A stretch of DNA of 43,904 bases from Deltaproteobacteria bacterium (GCA_019313385.1 JAFDBG010000014.1:1-43904); one strand, 5' to 3'; positions 34,350 through 43,824 are shown, numbered from the stretch's first letter. Translations and numbers: made by a program. The notes: generated from the letters alone by a model not told the origin.

Positions 34350-35588
34350 ATGGTTGCGGTGACTCCGTTCAGGGCTGTGAGGCCGGCAAAAAAACATGTG
34401 AAGGATGTTGCATCTTATCCCTATGATGTAATTGATTCACGAGAGGCGAGGATAGTGACACGCAAGAACGCAAAGAGCTTTTTGCGCATCGTGAAATCTG
34501 AGGTGGATTTCACGGATGATGGTGTTGGTTTTGATAGAGTGTATGAAAAGGCAAGGGAAAACCTGTACGATTTTCTGCAGAGGGATATCCTGTTCCAGGA
34601 TGATAGAGAGTTCTTTTATATCTACAGACAGAAGATGGATGACCATGTCCAGTACGGAATTGTTGCCTGTGTCGATGTGGCCGATTATGAGTCGGGGCTT
34701 ATCAAGAAGCATGAATTAACGAGGAAAGACAAGGAACTCGACAGGACAAACCATATAAGCAGTGTAAACGCGCAGACTGGCCCTGTATTTCTGACATATA
34801 GGGCTTCGAAGGTTATCGATATGACAGTTAAAGAAATCGTCAGAGGTAATCCTGAATATGACTTTACAGCCGATGATGGAATATCCCATAGCGTCTGGGT
34901 CGTGGATAATAACAACCTGATTGAAAGGATAAAAAAGGAATTCGGGAAACTGGGTTCGCTGTATATAGCCGACGGTCACCATAGGGCGGCCTCGGCAGCT
35001 GCGGTTGCCAGAAGGCGCCGGGAAGAGAACGAAGAGCACAGTGGGAGAGAAGAATATAACCGCGTAATGGTTGTGATGTACCCTCATAATCAGCTTAACG
35101 TTATGGATTACAACAGAGTGGTCAGAGACCTGGGAGGGCTTGATGAAGGGCAATTCATCAGGAAGGTGCAGGAACGATTTATCCTGTCGGACGATTTCAG
35201 GGAGAGATCGCCACAGAACCAAGGCGAATTCGGAATGTATATGAATGGTGTGTGGCGCAGGCTACAGGCAAAGGAAGTGGACATGAGTGAGGATGACCCT
35301 GTCGGGATGCTGGATGTGTCTATACTACAGGACAGACTGTTACGACCGGTTCTGGGCATTGATGATCCGAGGACTGATGACAGGATACTCTTTGTGGGCG
35401 GCATAAGGGGAATGGATGAACTGGAAAGGCTTGTGGATTCAGGTGAATATGCGGTGGCCTTTTCCATGTGTCCTATGACTATGGATCAGCTTATGGAGAT
35501 CGCGGATATGGGCAAAATAATGCCGCCTAAATCCACATGGTTTGAGCCAAAACCCCGCAGCGGGATATTTGTTCATCTGCTGAATTAA
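34350..35588 (+). CDS. DUF1015 family protein
   Basis: Protein of the DUF1015 family (412 aa). Diagnostic pieces are VTPFRAVRPAKKHVKDVASYPYD in two parts, RLIKxHELTRKDKE-like KKHELTRKDKELDRTNHIS, LYIADGHHRAASAAAVARRR, and MVVMYPHNQLNVMDYNRVV. The ADGHHR motif suggests a metal- or phosphate-binding site, but no activity is established to my knowledge. Start: ATG 34350 with AAGGGG upstream is preferred over the GTG at 34341. The upstream gap shows no other gene. Confidence 0.88.
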   Translation: MVAVTPFRAVRPAKKHVKDVASYPYDVIDSREARIVTRKNAKSFLRIVKSEVDFTDDGVGFDRVYEKARENLYDFLQRDILFQDDREFFYIYRQKMDDHVQYGIVACVDVADYESGLIKKHELTRKDKELDRTNHISSVNAQTGPVFLTYRASKVIDMTVKEIVRGNPEYDFTADDGISHSVWVVDNNNLIERIKKEFGKLGSLYIADGHHRAASAAAVARRRREENEEHSGREEYNRVMVVMYPHNQLNVMDYNRVVRDLGGLDEGQFIRKVQERFILSDDFRERSPQNQGEFGMYMNGVWRRLQAKEVDMSEDDPVGMLDVSILQDRLLRPVLGIDDPRTDDRILFVGGIRGMDELERLVDSGEYAVAFSMCPMTMDQLMEIADMGKIMPPKSTWFEPKPRSGIFVHLLN

Positions 35589-35647
35589 CCGTTATGCGAG
35601 AGTCATGCGTGACTTGAACCCTGAAACGGAAGGAATACCGAGAGTGA

Positions 35648-36235
35648 ATGATGGTCCGGGATCATAGATACCTGGTAGTTCTGGTTGCGGTAGCGGTTTT
35701 ATTCGCAGCTGTGCCGTTCCTGTACGCGGATATCTATACGTATGTTGATAAAGACGGCACTATCTGTTTTACAAATCTTTTACCTCCGACACCCAGATAT
35801 CAGGTAATTATAAAGGCAAGAAAGAGATTCTCCAGGTCGCGTTCGGCAGACAGATATGACGAACATATCAGGGAGGCGTCCAGGATGCATGGTGTTTCCT
35901 TTCCGCTGCTAAAGGCCATAATGAAGGCGGAATCAGATTTTAACCCGAAAGCTGTATCAAAAAAGGGGGCAAAGGGGCTCATGCAGCTAATGCCCTCCAA
36001 TTTTAATGCTCTCGGGATAAAAGACCCCTTTAATCCTGAAGAGAGCATTATGGGAGGAGCTCTCTATCTCAAGCAGTTGTTGAATCGTTTCAACGGCAAG
36101 ATTCAGCTGGCGCTTGCTGCTTATAATGCCGGTCCCGACAGCGTTGACCGCTCCAGCGGAATTCCTCCGATAAGGGAGACAGAGAATTACGTAAACAAGG
36201 TTATGAAGTATTACAAGATATTCCTGGAGGGATAG
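35648..36235 (+). CDS. lytic transglycosylase with N-terminal DUF4124-like segment
   Basis: Secreted murein-cleaving enzyme (195 aa). Signal peptide about residues 1-27; then a short DUF4124-like segment (IYTYVDKDGTICFTNLLPP); then the SLT domain from about residue 80, with catalytic Glu in LLKAIMKAESDFNP, GAKGLMQLMPSNFNALGI, NPEESIMGGALYLKQLLNRF and LAAYNAGP. Cleaves peptidoglycan glycosidic bonds to give 1,6-anhydro ends; nagZ, which acts on the released products, is encoded at 40103-41272. Two adjacent Met codons at the start. Confidence 0.92.
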   Translation: MMVRDHRYLVVLVAVAVLFAAVPFLYADIYTYVDKDGTICFTNLLPPTPRYQVIIKARKRFSRSRSADRYDEHIREASRMHGVSFPLLKAIMKAESDFNPKAVSKKGAKGLMQLMPSNFNALGIKDPFNPEESIMGGALYLKQLLNRFNGKIQLALAAYNAGPDSVDRSSGIPPIRETENYVNKVMKYYKIFLEG

Positions 36236-36251
36236 ACGCCGCCGGAATGTC

Positions 36252-36273
36252 AGTACTCCTTTGTACTTTTCTT
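36252..36273 (+). terminator. weak terminator after the transglycosylase gene
   Basis: AGTAC-TCCTTT-GTACT hairpin (36252-36267) followed by TTTCTT. The five-pair stem is short. It lies 17 nt after the stop, in the gap between two converging genes. Confidence 0.3.
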
Positions 36274-36374
36274 GCCTTTCACTTGAACCCTCTATAATCA
36301 CACCTGATTAATTGTCGATAACGCGCTTATTTTACTTTAATTAACTACAAATAATCGGGAAGTGATTCAATAGG

Positions 36375-37745
36375 TTAAAGCTCGGGGGACGTCTCCCTCA
36401 GTCTGCGCATCTCTCCTTTTATCCAGAAAAATATTATAGAGAACGATATAACATTTGAGACGGGTTGCGCCATCCACACTCCGTCCAGTCCGAAGTAAAG
36501 GGGCATTATGTAAATCAGAGGCACCACAAACAGAAACTGGTGGCCGACTAACAATATCATGGTGGTTAGTCCTTTGCCCATGCCAAGCAGAATATTAATC
36601 CACACGACTATTGGCCCTACGAGTACCTGTGTGGCGATATATATTCTCAGTCCAGGAACGGCGATGGCAAGAAGTTCCGGATCGCTCGTAAAGGCCGCCA
36701 GCAATGGGCGGGCAAATATTTCAATAAGGAGAAAACTTATCCCCCCTATAAGCACTGAAAATTTAGTGGTCACACTTGCTATCTCTTTGATGCGGGCGTA
36801 ATTGCGTGCCCCGTAATTAAAGCCTGTCATGGGCATTACACCCTGCCCTATCCCGAAGAGTACCATCATAAGTAACCCGTTTATCCGGAATCCAAGTCCC
36901 AGTGTGGCAATCGCCAGATAACCGAAATCTCCCAGCTTATGGTTATAGATTACAAGCACAGCGCTCATCGCGATATTGGTGATAAAAGATGGAAAACCTA
37001 CATGGTAGATGGGTATTATAATAGACCATCTCGGGATGATATCTTTAAACCTTACATGATACCCGGAGCGGCGTGAGAAAAGAAAGTATACGGAAAGAAA
37101 AAAGGTTGAGAACTGGGCTATTACAGTCGCTATGGCCGCTCCCCTGATTCCCATTTCCGGAAAGGGCCCCCATCCGAAAATAAGAAAAGGGTCGAGGATC
37201 GCGTTCAATAGTGACGATGTTATGATGACAAACATGGGTACATTCGGATTACCCTCCGCACGGAAGAGATAATCCGACATCATCATAAAAAACAGAAAGG
37301 GTGTGCCGAATACAACAATCTCCAGATACCTTTTGGAGAGAGGAAGTATATTTTCCGTGGCGCCGAAGAATTTCAGCACCGGCTCACAGAAGATGGTGCA
37401 TGAAAGAATGATTATTATTCCGAAGAATGCGGAGAGAAAGATAATCTGTCCCGCTGTCCGGTTAGCCTTTAAATTGTCCTCCGCGCCGAACATGCGTGAG
37501 GCAAAGGAACCCGCACCCACACCTGTCCCGACTCCTATACCTCCAAGCAGCATCTGGATGGGGAAACAGATGGTAAGCGCTGCGATGGCCTCCGGGCTGA
37601 TCCTGGCTATCCAGAATGTGTCCACCACGTTGTACATCGCCATGACAAGCATTGCCACCACCGACGGCAGACTCATTTTGAGGAGCAGAGAGACAATCGG
37701 ATCTTTTCCCAGATCGAGCAGATTTTTTTCTTTATTTGTCCTCAT
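36375..37745 (-). CDS. MATE family efflux transporter
   Basis: 456-aa, 12-helix multidrug/toxin exporter of the MATE family. The start MKTPIL-like region reads LGKDPIVSLLLKMSLPSVVA, followed by AMYNVVDTFWIARISPEAIA and the repeat-related FPIQMLLGGIGVGTGVGAGS; the second half contains GIGQGVMPMTGFNYGARNYA, a well-known MATE motif. Cation-coupled export of drugs or metabolites; substrate unknown. Divergent from miaA, with a 68-nt gap. Confidence 0.93.
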   Translation of the reverse strand: MRTNKEKNLLDLGKDPIVSLLLKMSLPSVVAMLVMAMYNVVDTFWIARISPEAIAALTICFPIQMLLGGIGVGTGVGAGSFASRMFGAEDNLKANRTAGQIIFLSAFFGIIIILSCTIFCEPVLKFFGATENILPLSKRYLEIVVFGTPFLFFMMMSDYLFRAEGNPNVPMFVIITSSLLNAILDPFLIFGWGPFPEMGIRGAAIATVIAQFSTFFLSVYFLFSRRSGYHVRFKDIIPRWSIIIPIYHVGFPSFITNIAMSAVLVIYNHKLGDFGYLAIATLGLGFRINGLLMMVLFGIGQGVMPMTGFNYGARNYARIKEIASVTTKFSVLIGGISFLLIEIFARPLLAAFTSDPELLAIAVPGLRIYIATQVLVGPIVVWINILLGMGKGLTTMILLVGHQFLFVVPLIYIMPLYFGLDGVWMAQPVSNVISFSIIFFWIKGEMRRLRETSPEL

Positions 37746-37813
37746 ATATCAGTGTAGGTTATGTGGCATTGGTATATTAATCTAAAATACGCGTTCGTAA
37801 TACATTAAAAAAA

Positions 37814-38752
37814 GTGATTCGTAAACAAATGAAAAGGGAAGGGTACAATCTTATAGTTATACTGGGACCCACCGCGTCCGGTAAGACGAGAGTCGCCGCC
37901 AGACTCGCGAGGGACCTCGGCTCAGAAGTCATCTCCGCCGATTCACGTCAGGTTTACAGGGGGATGGATCTGGGAACGGGCAAGGATATCTCGGAATTTC
38001 TGGTGGATGGTGTGGAGATTCCATATCACCTGATAGATATCGTTGATGCCGGTTATGAGTTCAATCTCTTTGAGTATCAGAAGATGTTTTATCGCTGTTT
38101 TTCAGAGATTTCCGAACGTGGGACTATCCCTGTTATGGCAGGCGGAACAGGACTCTATCTGGAGGCGGTAGTCAAAGGTTACCGCATGCTTGAGGTTCCG
38201 GAAGATCCTGCTCTGCGCGGGGAACTCCAGAAAATGGATATGGATGCCATGAGGGAACGTCTCTTTAAAAGCAACTCCGCTTTGCACAATACGACAGATA
38301 CACAGGACAGGAACCGTCTTGTCCGTGCTATCGAGATTGCTGAACACTCAAAAATGCATGAATTTGTTGAAGAAGTGGAGCATCCCTTAATCAATCCCTT
38401 TATCATCGGTATTCGCTGGGAAAGGAGTGTTCTTCGTGACAGGATTACAGCGCGCCTGAAAAGGCGTATCGATATGGGAATGATCGAAGAAGTCAAAAAC
38501 CTCCATGATCAGGGAGTGAGCTGGGAAAGGCTGGACTCTTTCGGCTTGGAGTACCGTTATGCGAGCCGTTATCTTCAGGGAAAGATGGATTTTGATGAGA
38601 TGTTCAAACAGTTGAACACTCGAATACACCAATTCTCCAAGAGACAGATGACATGGTTCAGGCGTATGGAGAGGCGGGGAATTGTCATTCACTGGATGGA
38701 TAATGCCGATTATGATTCGATCAAACGGCTGGTTAGGGAACAGGTTGGATGA
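37814..38752 (+). CDS. miaA: tRNA dimethylallyltransferase MiaA
   Basis: Transfers a dimethylallyl group to A37 of tRNAs reading UNN codons (312 aa). P-loop LGPTASGKTRVAARLARDLG, DSRQVYRGMDLGTGK, the YHLIDIVDAGYEFNLFEYQK segment, GGTGLYLEAVVKGY and KRQMTWFRR are all present. The frame starts at GTG 37814; ATG 37829 would also fit, and neither has a clear ribosome binding site. Its TGA overlaps the ATG of the next gene by 4 nt. Confidence 0.96.
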   Translation: MIRKQMKREGYNLIVILGPTASGKTRVAARLARDLGSEVISADSRQVYRGMDLGTGKDISEFLVDGVEIPYHLIDIVDAGYEFNLFEYQKMFYRCFSEISERGTIPVMAGGTGLYLEAVVKGYRMLEVPEDPALRGELQKMDMDAMRERLFKSNSALHNTTDTQDRNRLVRAIEIAEHSKMHEFVEEVEHPLINPFIIGIRWERSVLRDRITARLKRRIDMGMIEEVKNLHDQGVSWERLDSFGLEYRYASRYLQGKMDFDEMFKQLNTRIHQFSKRQMTWFRRMERRGIVIHWMDNADYDSIKRLVREQVG

Positions 38753-40077
38753 CTATCCCCGGAAACATTGAGAAATATCTGGCGAATTACTCCGTCGGGA
38801 ACAGATGGAACATCATTTCGGAATCTTTTGATGGAATTGATAATGTTGTGGTGATTCCCGCTCTTGCCGAATCGGGTCATATTTTCAAGACCCTTGCCAG
38901 TCTTTCCGAAAATCCGCGGACCGAGCTTTCACGTACGCTGGTTGTCTGCGTAATAAACAACGGGGACGTGGACAATGTGCCGGCGGATGAATTTGCCGAC
39001 AATCAGTACACACTTAAGGTGCTGGGTAACAGGGAACAGTCGCCGGTGTTATTTAACAGTGTCAGGCAGAGCGGTTTGCGAATCGCGTATGTCGACGCCT
39101 CTTCGCCCGGGCTGGAAATGCCGGGTAAAACCGCAGGTGTAGGGTTTGCGAGAAAGATCGGCCTGGATCTCGCGCTGGGTATATTCAACTACGAAAAGGA
39201 TTGTCCAAAACTTCTCTTCTCCCTGGATGCCGACACGCTGGTGGAACATAATTATCTCTCTGCCGTTCGGGACTCATTTGAAAAGGAAGAAACCATCGCG
39301 TCTGTAATTGCCTTCGCGCACCAGGACGCGGACTCTGCTGATGAACAGGCCGCTATCTGCTGTTACGAGATATTTCTCCGCTATTATGTTCTCGGTCTGC
39401 GCTGGGCCGAATCACCCTATGCCTTTCATTCCATAGGTTCCACCATGGTATGCACTGCGGAGGGATACGCGACTGTAAGGGGCATGAATAAAAGGAGGGC
39501 AGGGGAGGACTTCTATTTTCTTGACAAGCTTTCGAAGATCGGCAGGATGGGAAGGATAACCTCCACTACGGTTCGCCCCTCTTCGAGACCGTCCAGCCGT
39601 GTTCCATTTGGCACGGGCAAGAGGATCATCAGTTTTGCCGAAGGAGAGGGAAATTATTACAGTCTGTACAACCCTCGATCCTTTGCGGTGTTGAAGGAAT
39701 GGCTCGAATATATGTTATCCGGCATCGACATGGATCCAGAGACCATACTGGCTCGTGCCGGGGATATGCACCCATCTCTACAGGTGTTCCTGCGTGAGCG
39801 CCGCTTAGGCGAGGTGTGGCCTCGGCTCGTGGCGAACAGCGGCGATCGCGCCCATCTGTCTAGTCATTTTTCCCGGTGGTTCGACGGGTTCGAGACCTTC
39901 AAGCTGATTCGTCACCTGACAAATAACGGCTTCCCACCGGTAGATATGTTTGACGCCCTGAGGCAGCTCATGGAGGTGATGGGAAAGGAACTTCCGGTTG
40001 AAATTAACCCTGGCTCCTTACCACCGTTACAGGACCAGATGGAGATACTTGATTACCTCAGAGGCATTGACCGGTAA
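38749..40077 (+). CDS. glycosyltransferase-like protein (GT-A fold), function unknown
   Basis: 442 aa, no signal or membrane segment. An N-terminal strand VVVIPALAESGHIFKTLASL, the acidic motif LLFSLDADTLVEHNYL (about residues 159-174) and a later RRAGEDFYFLDKLSKIGRMG resemble GT-A (family 2) transferases: a DxD-like nucleotide-sugar site and an ED base. The C-terminal 150 residues match no domain I recognise. It is translated together with miaA (4-nt overlap), an unusual partner. Acceptor and donor unknown. Confidence 0.65.
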   Translation: MTIPGNIEKYLANYSVGNRWNIISESFDGIDNVVVIPALAESGHIFKTLASLSENPRTELSRTLVVCVINNGDVDNVPADEFADNQYTLKVLGNREQSPVLFNSVRQSGLRIAYVDASSPGLEMPGKTAGVGFARKIGLDLALGIFNYEKDCPKLLFSLDADTLVEHNYLSAVRDSFEKEETIASVIAFAHQDADSADEQAAICCYEIFLRYYVLGLRWAESPYAFHSIGSTMVCTAEGYATVRGMNKRRAGEDFYFLDKLSKIGRMGRITSTTVRPSSRPSSRVPFGTGKRIISFAEGEGNYYSLYNPRSFAVLKEWLEYMLSGIDMDPETILARAGDMHPSLQVFLRERRLGEVWPRLVANSGDRAHLSSHFSRWFDGFETFKLIRHLTNNGFPPVDMFDALRQLMEVMGKELPVEINPGSLPPLQDQMEILDYLRGIDR

Positions 40078-40102
40078 GGGCACCTTTTCCCAATCAGGCA
40101 GG

Positions 40103-41272
40103 CTATCGTTTTAGCTTCTCCTTGAGTTCCATTATTCTACTGTAAGATTCATCTATCCTTTTGTTTTTTATCTCCCCATCGGCCACAAGCTTCTTTATTA
40201 CGTCGATGGCCCGCGCGGCAATGTTCTCATCAAATATGGAATTGTTTGCGAAGACAAGTATGTCGCAACCGGCGCCGATTGCCATCTTGATTGCTATTTC
40301 GAGTCCGTAAAAGGAACGTATTGCATTCATCTGCATGTCATCGGAAACAACTACGCCATTGAATCCCATATCATCCCTCAGTATTTTGCCGATTATTCTG
40401 TGAGAAAGGGTTGCCGGCCAGAGGGGATCAAGCCTGGCGTTAAAAATGTGGGCTGTCATTACCATATCGCAGCCCCCTGATTGGATAATGGCCCCAAATG
40501 GTTTTAATTCATCTGGCGACCAGCTTTCAGTCACATCTACGAATCCCTTGTGGGAATCAGCCGTGGAGCTTCCATGTCCCGGAAAGTGTTTGATCGCCGA
40601 GAGAATACCGTGGGTGTGGAATGCATCAATGGTTACCATTGAGCGCCTGATTACCACCTCCGGATCAGCCGAAAAACTTCTTTCCATTCTCCCTATCACC
40701 GGATTATCCGGGTTTATATTTAGATCGACAACGGGTGCAAAGTTCAGGTTTATGCCGAGACCGGCGAGAGTATCTGCCGTTCTCTCAGCGTATTTTTTCG
40801 TGACTTCGGGGTCATCGATCCCCCCGAGATATCCCTCCGAAACAGTTGGCGGAAAACCGAATTTCTCCTTGAGTCTGTTCACTTTTCCGCCTTCCTGATC
40901 GATTGCGATAAAAAGAGGGATAGAAGATACTCCCTGCAAAGTGCTTACAAGGAATCTTACCTGACCAGGAGATTCGATATTTCTTACCGGTGACTGGGAG
41001 GGCACATCATAATCAAAGAGGATAACGCCCCCTATTTTCATCTTTTTTATATCGGCTATCACCGGGCTCTTGTCATTGACTGTAAGCCCACGAAAACCAA
41101 TCATAATCATCTGGCCTATTTTTACATCGAGTGGTTCATTTTCACCAACTGCATCTCCCGAGAAAGAAAGGGATGGTGTCGCAAGGATGCATACACATAC
41201 AATAAAGGCGAAGAGATAAATTTTTTGAAAATTCCCAGGCCGGCATAATGAAGCTTTTTTATATACGTCCAT
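40103..41272 (-). CDS. nagZ: beta-N-acetylhexosaminidase NagZ-like (GH3)
   Basis: Glycoside hydrolase family 3 enzyme (389 aa) releasing GlcNAc from muropeptides. FIAIDQEGGKVNRLKEKFGF, LNFAPVVDLN, the catalytic His loop AIKHFPGHGSSTADSHKGF and the nucleophile Asp in VVSDDMQMNAI are clear. Unlike E. coli NagZ, it has an N-terminal hydrophobic signal (about residues 18-37, IYLFAFIVCVCILATPSLSF), so it is probably exported, acting in the periplasm. A terminator precedes it at 41355-41374. Confidence 0.9.
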   Translation of the reverse strand: MDVYKKASLCRPGNFQKIYLFAFIVCVCILATPSLSFSGDAVGENEPLDVKIGQMIMIGFRGLTVNDKSPVIADIKKMKIGGVILFDYDVPSQSPVRNIESPGQVRFLVSTLQGVSSIPLFIAIDQEGGKVNRLKEKFGFPPTVSEGYLGGIDDPEVTKKYAERTADTLAGLGINLNFAPVVDLNINPDNPVIGRMERSFSADPEVVIRRSMVTIDAFHTHGILSAIKHFPGHGSSTADSHKGFVDVTESWSPDELKPFGAIIQSGGCDMVMTAHIFNARLDPLWPATLSHRIIGKILRDDMGFNGVVVSDDMQMNAIRSFYGLEIAIKMAIGAGCDILVFANNSIFDENIAARAIDVIKKLVADGEIKNKRIDESYSRIMELKEKLKR

Positions 41273-41354
41273 TCAAAGATTCCTCTAAAATTTTATTAAG
41301 CGTCCACGGATGGAAGATCATGATGCCAGAAAAAAGGATTTAGAAAAATGAAAA

Positions 41355-41374
41355 GCCCCACTCGAAGGCGGGGC
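41355..41374 (-). terminator. rho-independent terminator downstream of the satP-like gene
   Basis: On the minus strand GCCCCGC-CTTCGA-GTGGGGC forms a GC-rich hairpin followed by TTTTCATTTTT. It lies 120 nt beyond the transporter stop and upstream of nagZ, separating the two transcripts. Confidence 0.8.
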
Positions 41375-41495
41375 CTTTCACATTATCTTGTTCCCCCGTT
41401 ATAATAAATCGGAGAGAATCTCTAAATCTAATACCATGATATGGTTATACGCAATTTCCAAAGTGATTTTGTATATATTTCTGATTAGTTAATTT

Positions 41496-42080
41496 CTACT
41501 TTACCGGACCTAGGGGTAATATGGTTTTTCCGTACATCTCATTCCACACCTGTGCCATGGCGGCGTAAATTGCCGAGAATCCGCAGAAGATTCCCTCATA
41601 GCCCGCAATATGTTTCACAGTTACACTTCCCGACGCGTCGCCCCAGGCCAGGAGGAAAAACAGCAAGGCCAGTGTAAAGAACACAACCTGAAGGGCTCTG
41701 TTTGCCTTTAACGTGCCAATAAACATGAAGAAGGTAAAGAGTCCCCACATGAAGAGATACGCTGCCATCGAGCCGCTCGTCGGACCGGTCCACCACCCAA
41801 ACTTCGGCATCAGTACCAGAAAAACCAGACTGAGCCAGAAAAAACCAAAGGAAGTAAATGCCGTTGTGCCAAAGGTATTATTTTTCTTCCACTCCATAAT
41901 GCCCGCGATTACCTGTGCCAGACCTCCGTAAAATATCCCCATTGCCAGTATCATCGAATCCATAGGGAAGAAACCCGCGTTATGAATATTCAAAAGCACG
42001 GTTGTCATTCCGAAGGCCATAAGCCCCAGAGGCGCCGGATTCGCTGTTGTATCCTGTATCGTTACCAATTCTTTTCCCAT
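41496..42080 (-). CDS. satP: acetate/succinate transporter, GPR1/FUN34/YaaH family
   Basis: Six-helix inner-membrane channel or symporter (194 aa). The signature [17 protein letters not shown] lies at the N-terminus (the NPAPLGL motif) and about six hydrophobic segments follow, as in E. coli SatP/YaaH. Moves acetate or succinate. AAGGAG is about 9 nt upstream of the ATG. Alone in its transcript, with a terminator at 41355-41374. Fits an anaerobe exchanging acetate, an inference. Confidence 0.92.
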   Translation of the reverse strand: MGKELVTIQDTTANPAPLGLMAFGMTTVLLNIHNAGFFPMDSMILAMGIFYGGLAQVIAGIMEWKKNNTFGTTAFTSFGFFWLSLVFLVLMPKFGWWTGPTSGSMAAYLFMWGLFTFFMFIGTLKANRALQVVFFTLALLFFLLAWGDASGSVTVKHIAGYEGIFCGFSAIYAAMAQVWNEMYGKTILPLGPVK

Positions 42081-42306
42081 AAACTTCTTTCTCCTTAAAT
42101 TTTATTCACATAATAAAAAACATGAGACCTCAATCAGGAAATCGCGTATAACCATTGCGTCTGCCATGCATATATTTTGATACTATGTGTAAATCCACCG
42201 GAAATCATCTACACTGGTTGCAATGAAAGGTCAAGCTGAAGTTCCCCCAAAGTGATGAACACGCCGAAAAATTAGAGATAAAGGAAGAAGGCCTTGGGGG
42301 TGTGCA

Positions 42307-42401
42307 GTGGAAAATAAGAAAGAACGAAGGGGTTTTGATAAAGATTTCAAGAGAGAAGTAGCCCGTTTAGTTACAGAGAGAGCGGAACGTGTCAATGAAA
42401 A
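42307..42401 (+). pseudogene. 5' fragment of an IS3-family orfA, interrupted
   Basis: GTG at 42307 opens MENKKERRGFDKDFKREVAR followed by LVTERAERVNE, the usual N-terminus of IS3-type OrfA. The frame is cut by the left end (TGAGACACC, 42402) of the next insertion element, so only about 32 codons survive. No continuation is visible in the 19 nt after that element. The upstream gap 42081-42306 shows no other gene apart from the satP leader. Confidence 0.6.
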
Positions 42402-42430
42402 TGAGACACCTCCATCAATAATTTAAACTA

Positions 42431-43321
42431 TCACCGAATCACTTTCATTCGGTGACGGTTTGTTAATCCAGACAGCATTTGGTAATGCCATTGGTGTTCT
42501 GGATGTTTTTCAAAGGCCATTTTCAATATCTTTTCACGCTCTTTGATAATTTGTTCAGCCCGTCCGTAGTGGACATCTTCCGGTGTCAGATAACCAATAC
42601 CGGAATGATAATGCATTGTGTTATACCAATGGAAAAAGTCCAGACAAAAGGATCTTGAATCTTCAATACAACCAAACCTTTCCGGAAAATCAGGTCGGTA
42701 CTTCATTGTCTTGAACTGCGATTCTGAATAGGGGTTGTCATTGCTGACAATGATCAGCTGATCCCGTTGAATGCCCTGTTTTTCACAACTCTGTTCGATC
42801 AGTTTTTTAGCCAGAGCTGATTTTTCCCGGTGGGCTACCATCCAGCCGACCACATAGCGACTGAAGATATCAAGGATGACGTAGAGATAATAATATGTCC
42901 ACTTTACCGGTCCTCTGAGTTTCGTTATATCCCAAGACCACACCTGATTGGGCGCTGTTGCTAAAATCTCCGGTTTCGTATAGCTGGGATGCCTTAGCTG
43001 ATTTCTTCGTTCCCTTACTTCTTGATTCTCTTCCAGGATGCGGTACATGGTCCTTACAGAGCAAAGATAGGATCCGCCATCAAGTAATGCGGCATAGACC
43101 TCTTGAGGCGCCTGATCGACAAATCGCTCTTCACGTAATGTGCTCAGGACATCTTTTCGTTCGTGATATGTCAGCGCCAACGGTGGCGCCGGACGGCAAT
43201 TATCCTTCATGGGATGTTCGCCTCTGTAACGCCATCGGTAAAAGCTGGCTCTTGGAATAACCAGGGCATTACAGGCATCCTTGACACCAACATCTTTTGC
43301 TAATGATCCTGCTGTATTCAT
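42431..43321 (-). CDS. IS3-family transposase OrfB with internal in-frame deletion
   Basis: rve-type transposase, 296 aa, shorter than the usual about 330. First catalytic Asp131 is in VWSWDITKLRGP, the third residue Glu200 in NDNPYSESQFKTMKYRPDFP. In relatives about 30 residues containing the second Asp (a H-[AS]-D-RG-type motif and SRP) lie between the QLII strand and the NDNPYSE motif; here QLII is joined directly to VSNDNPYSE. The reading frame is kept. The protein is therefore probably catalytically dead. ATG overlaps the orfA stop by 4 nt. Confidence 0.88.
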   Translation of the reverse strand: MNTAGSLAKDVGVKDACNALVIPRASFYRWRYRGEHPMKDNCRPAPPLALTYHERKDVLSTLREERFVDQAPQEVYAALLDGGSYLCSVRTMYRILEENQEVRERRNQLRHPSYTKPEILATAPNQVWSWDITKLRGPVKWTYYYLYVILDIFSRYVVGWMVAHREKSALAKKLIEQSCEKQGIQRDQLIIVSNDNPYSESQFKTMKYRPDFPERFGCIEDSRSFCLDFFHWYNTMHYHSGIGYLTPEDVHYGRAEQIIKEREKILKMAFEKHPEHQWHYQMLSGLTNRHRMKVIR

Positions 43322-43824
43322 GAGTTCATCTCTCCGTTTTCTGTGAGGGGTATCTGCAGGATCTCGGATATTTTTTTTTGAACGTCTATAATGGTCTCTG
43401 CCTGCCGGAGCTTTTTCTGCAACTTTTGATTTTCTCGCTCAAGTTCGGCAATACGACGGGCTGATGGATCGGGTCTTTTAGCTTTTGGCCCTCTCTTCCG
43501 GGGCGACAGGGCTTCCAGTGTCCCTTTCTCCATCTGACGTCGCCATGTAATGAGGTTGGACGAATAAAGTCCTTCTCTGCGTAACAGGGAACCGAACTGA
43601 CCCCTTTCAGCACAGGACTCCGCTTCCTTGAGGATACGAAGTTTGTACTCTGCCGTGAATCTTCGACGAACTGCTCTCTCGCGTACCTCGGGATCCGGCA
43701 CAGCTCTGATACCCTGGATGTTTTTTGTTTCTTTGATGGAGGAAATTCCAGTCGGCCTACGGCCTCCTTCCATTTCCTCCATCTTTCTGATAACATGAGG
43801 CTCTATTGATTCTTTCTCTAACAT
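43318..43824 (-). CDS. IS3-family transposase OrfA
   Basis: 168-aa DNA-binding helper. The core RRRFTAEYKLRILKEAESCA then GQFGSLLRREGLYSSNLITW is a helix-turn-helix of the IS3 OrfA type, and a C-terminal leucine-zipper-like region follows (RIAELERENQKLQKKLRQAE). The extra N-terminal 45 residues precede the usual start. Stop overlaps the orfB start (ATGA), so expression could use re-initiation rather than the -1 frameshift of other IS3 members. Confidence 0.88.
   Translation of the reverse strand: MLEKESIEPHVIRKMEEMEGGRRPTGISSIKETKNIQGIRAVPDPEVRERAVRRRFTAEYKLRILKEAESCAERGQFGSLLRREGLYSSNLITWRRQMEKGTLEALSPRKRGPKAKRPDPSARRIAELERENQKLQKKLRQAETIIDVQKKISEILQIPLTENGEMNS

Noticed and set aside
34213-34362. 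Small ORF in the gap before the DUF1015 gene
   Set aside because: No ribosome binding site, overlaps the start of the next gene and has no recognisable features.
42150-42220. Possible sigma54 promoter upstream of the satP-like gene
   Set aside because: A TGGC element is present but the matching TTGCA element is not at the required distance.
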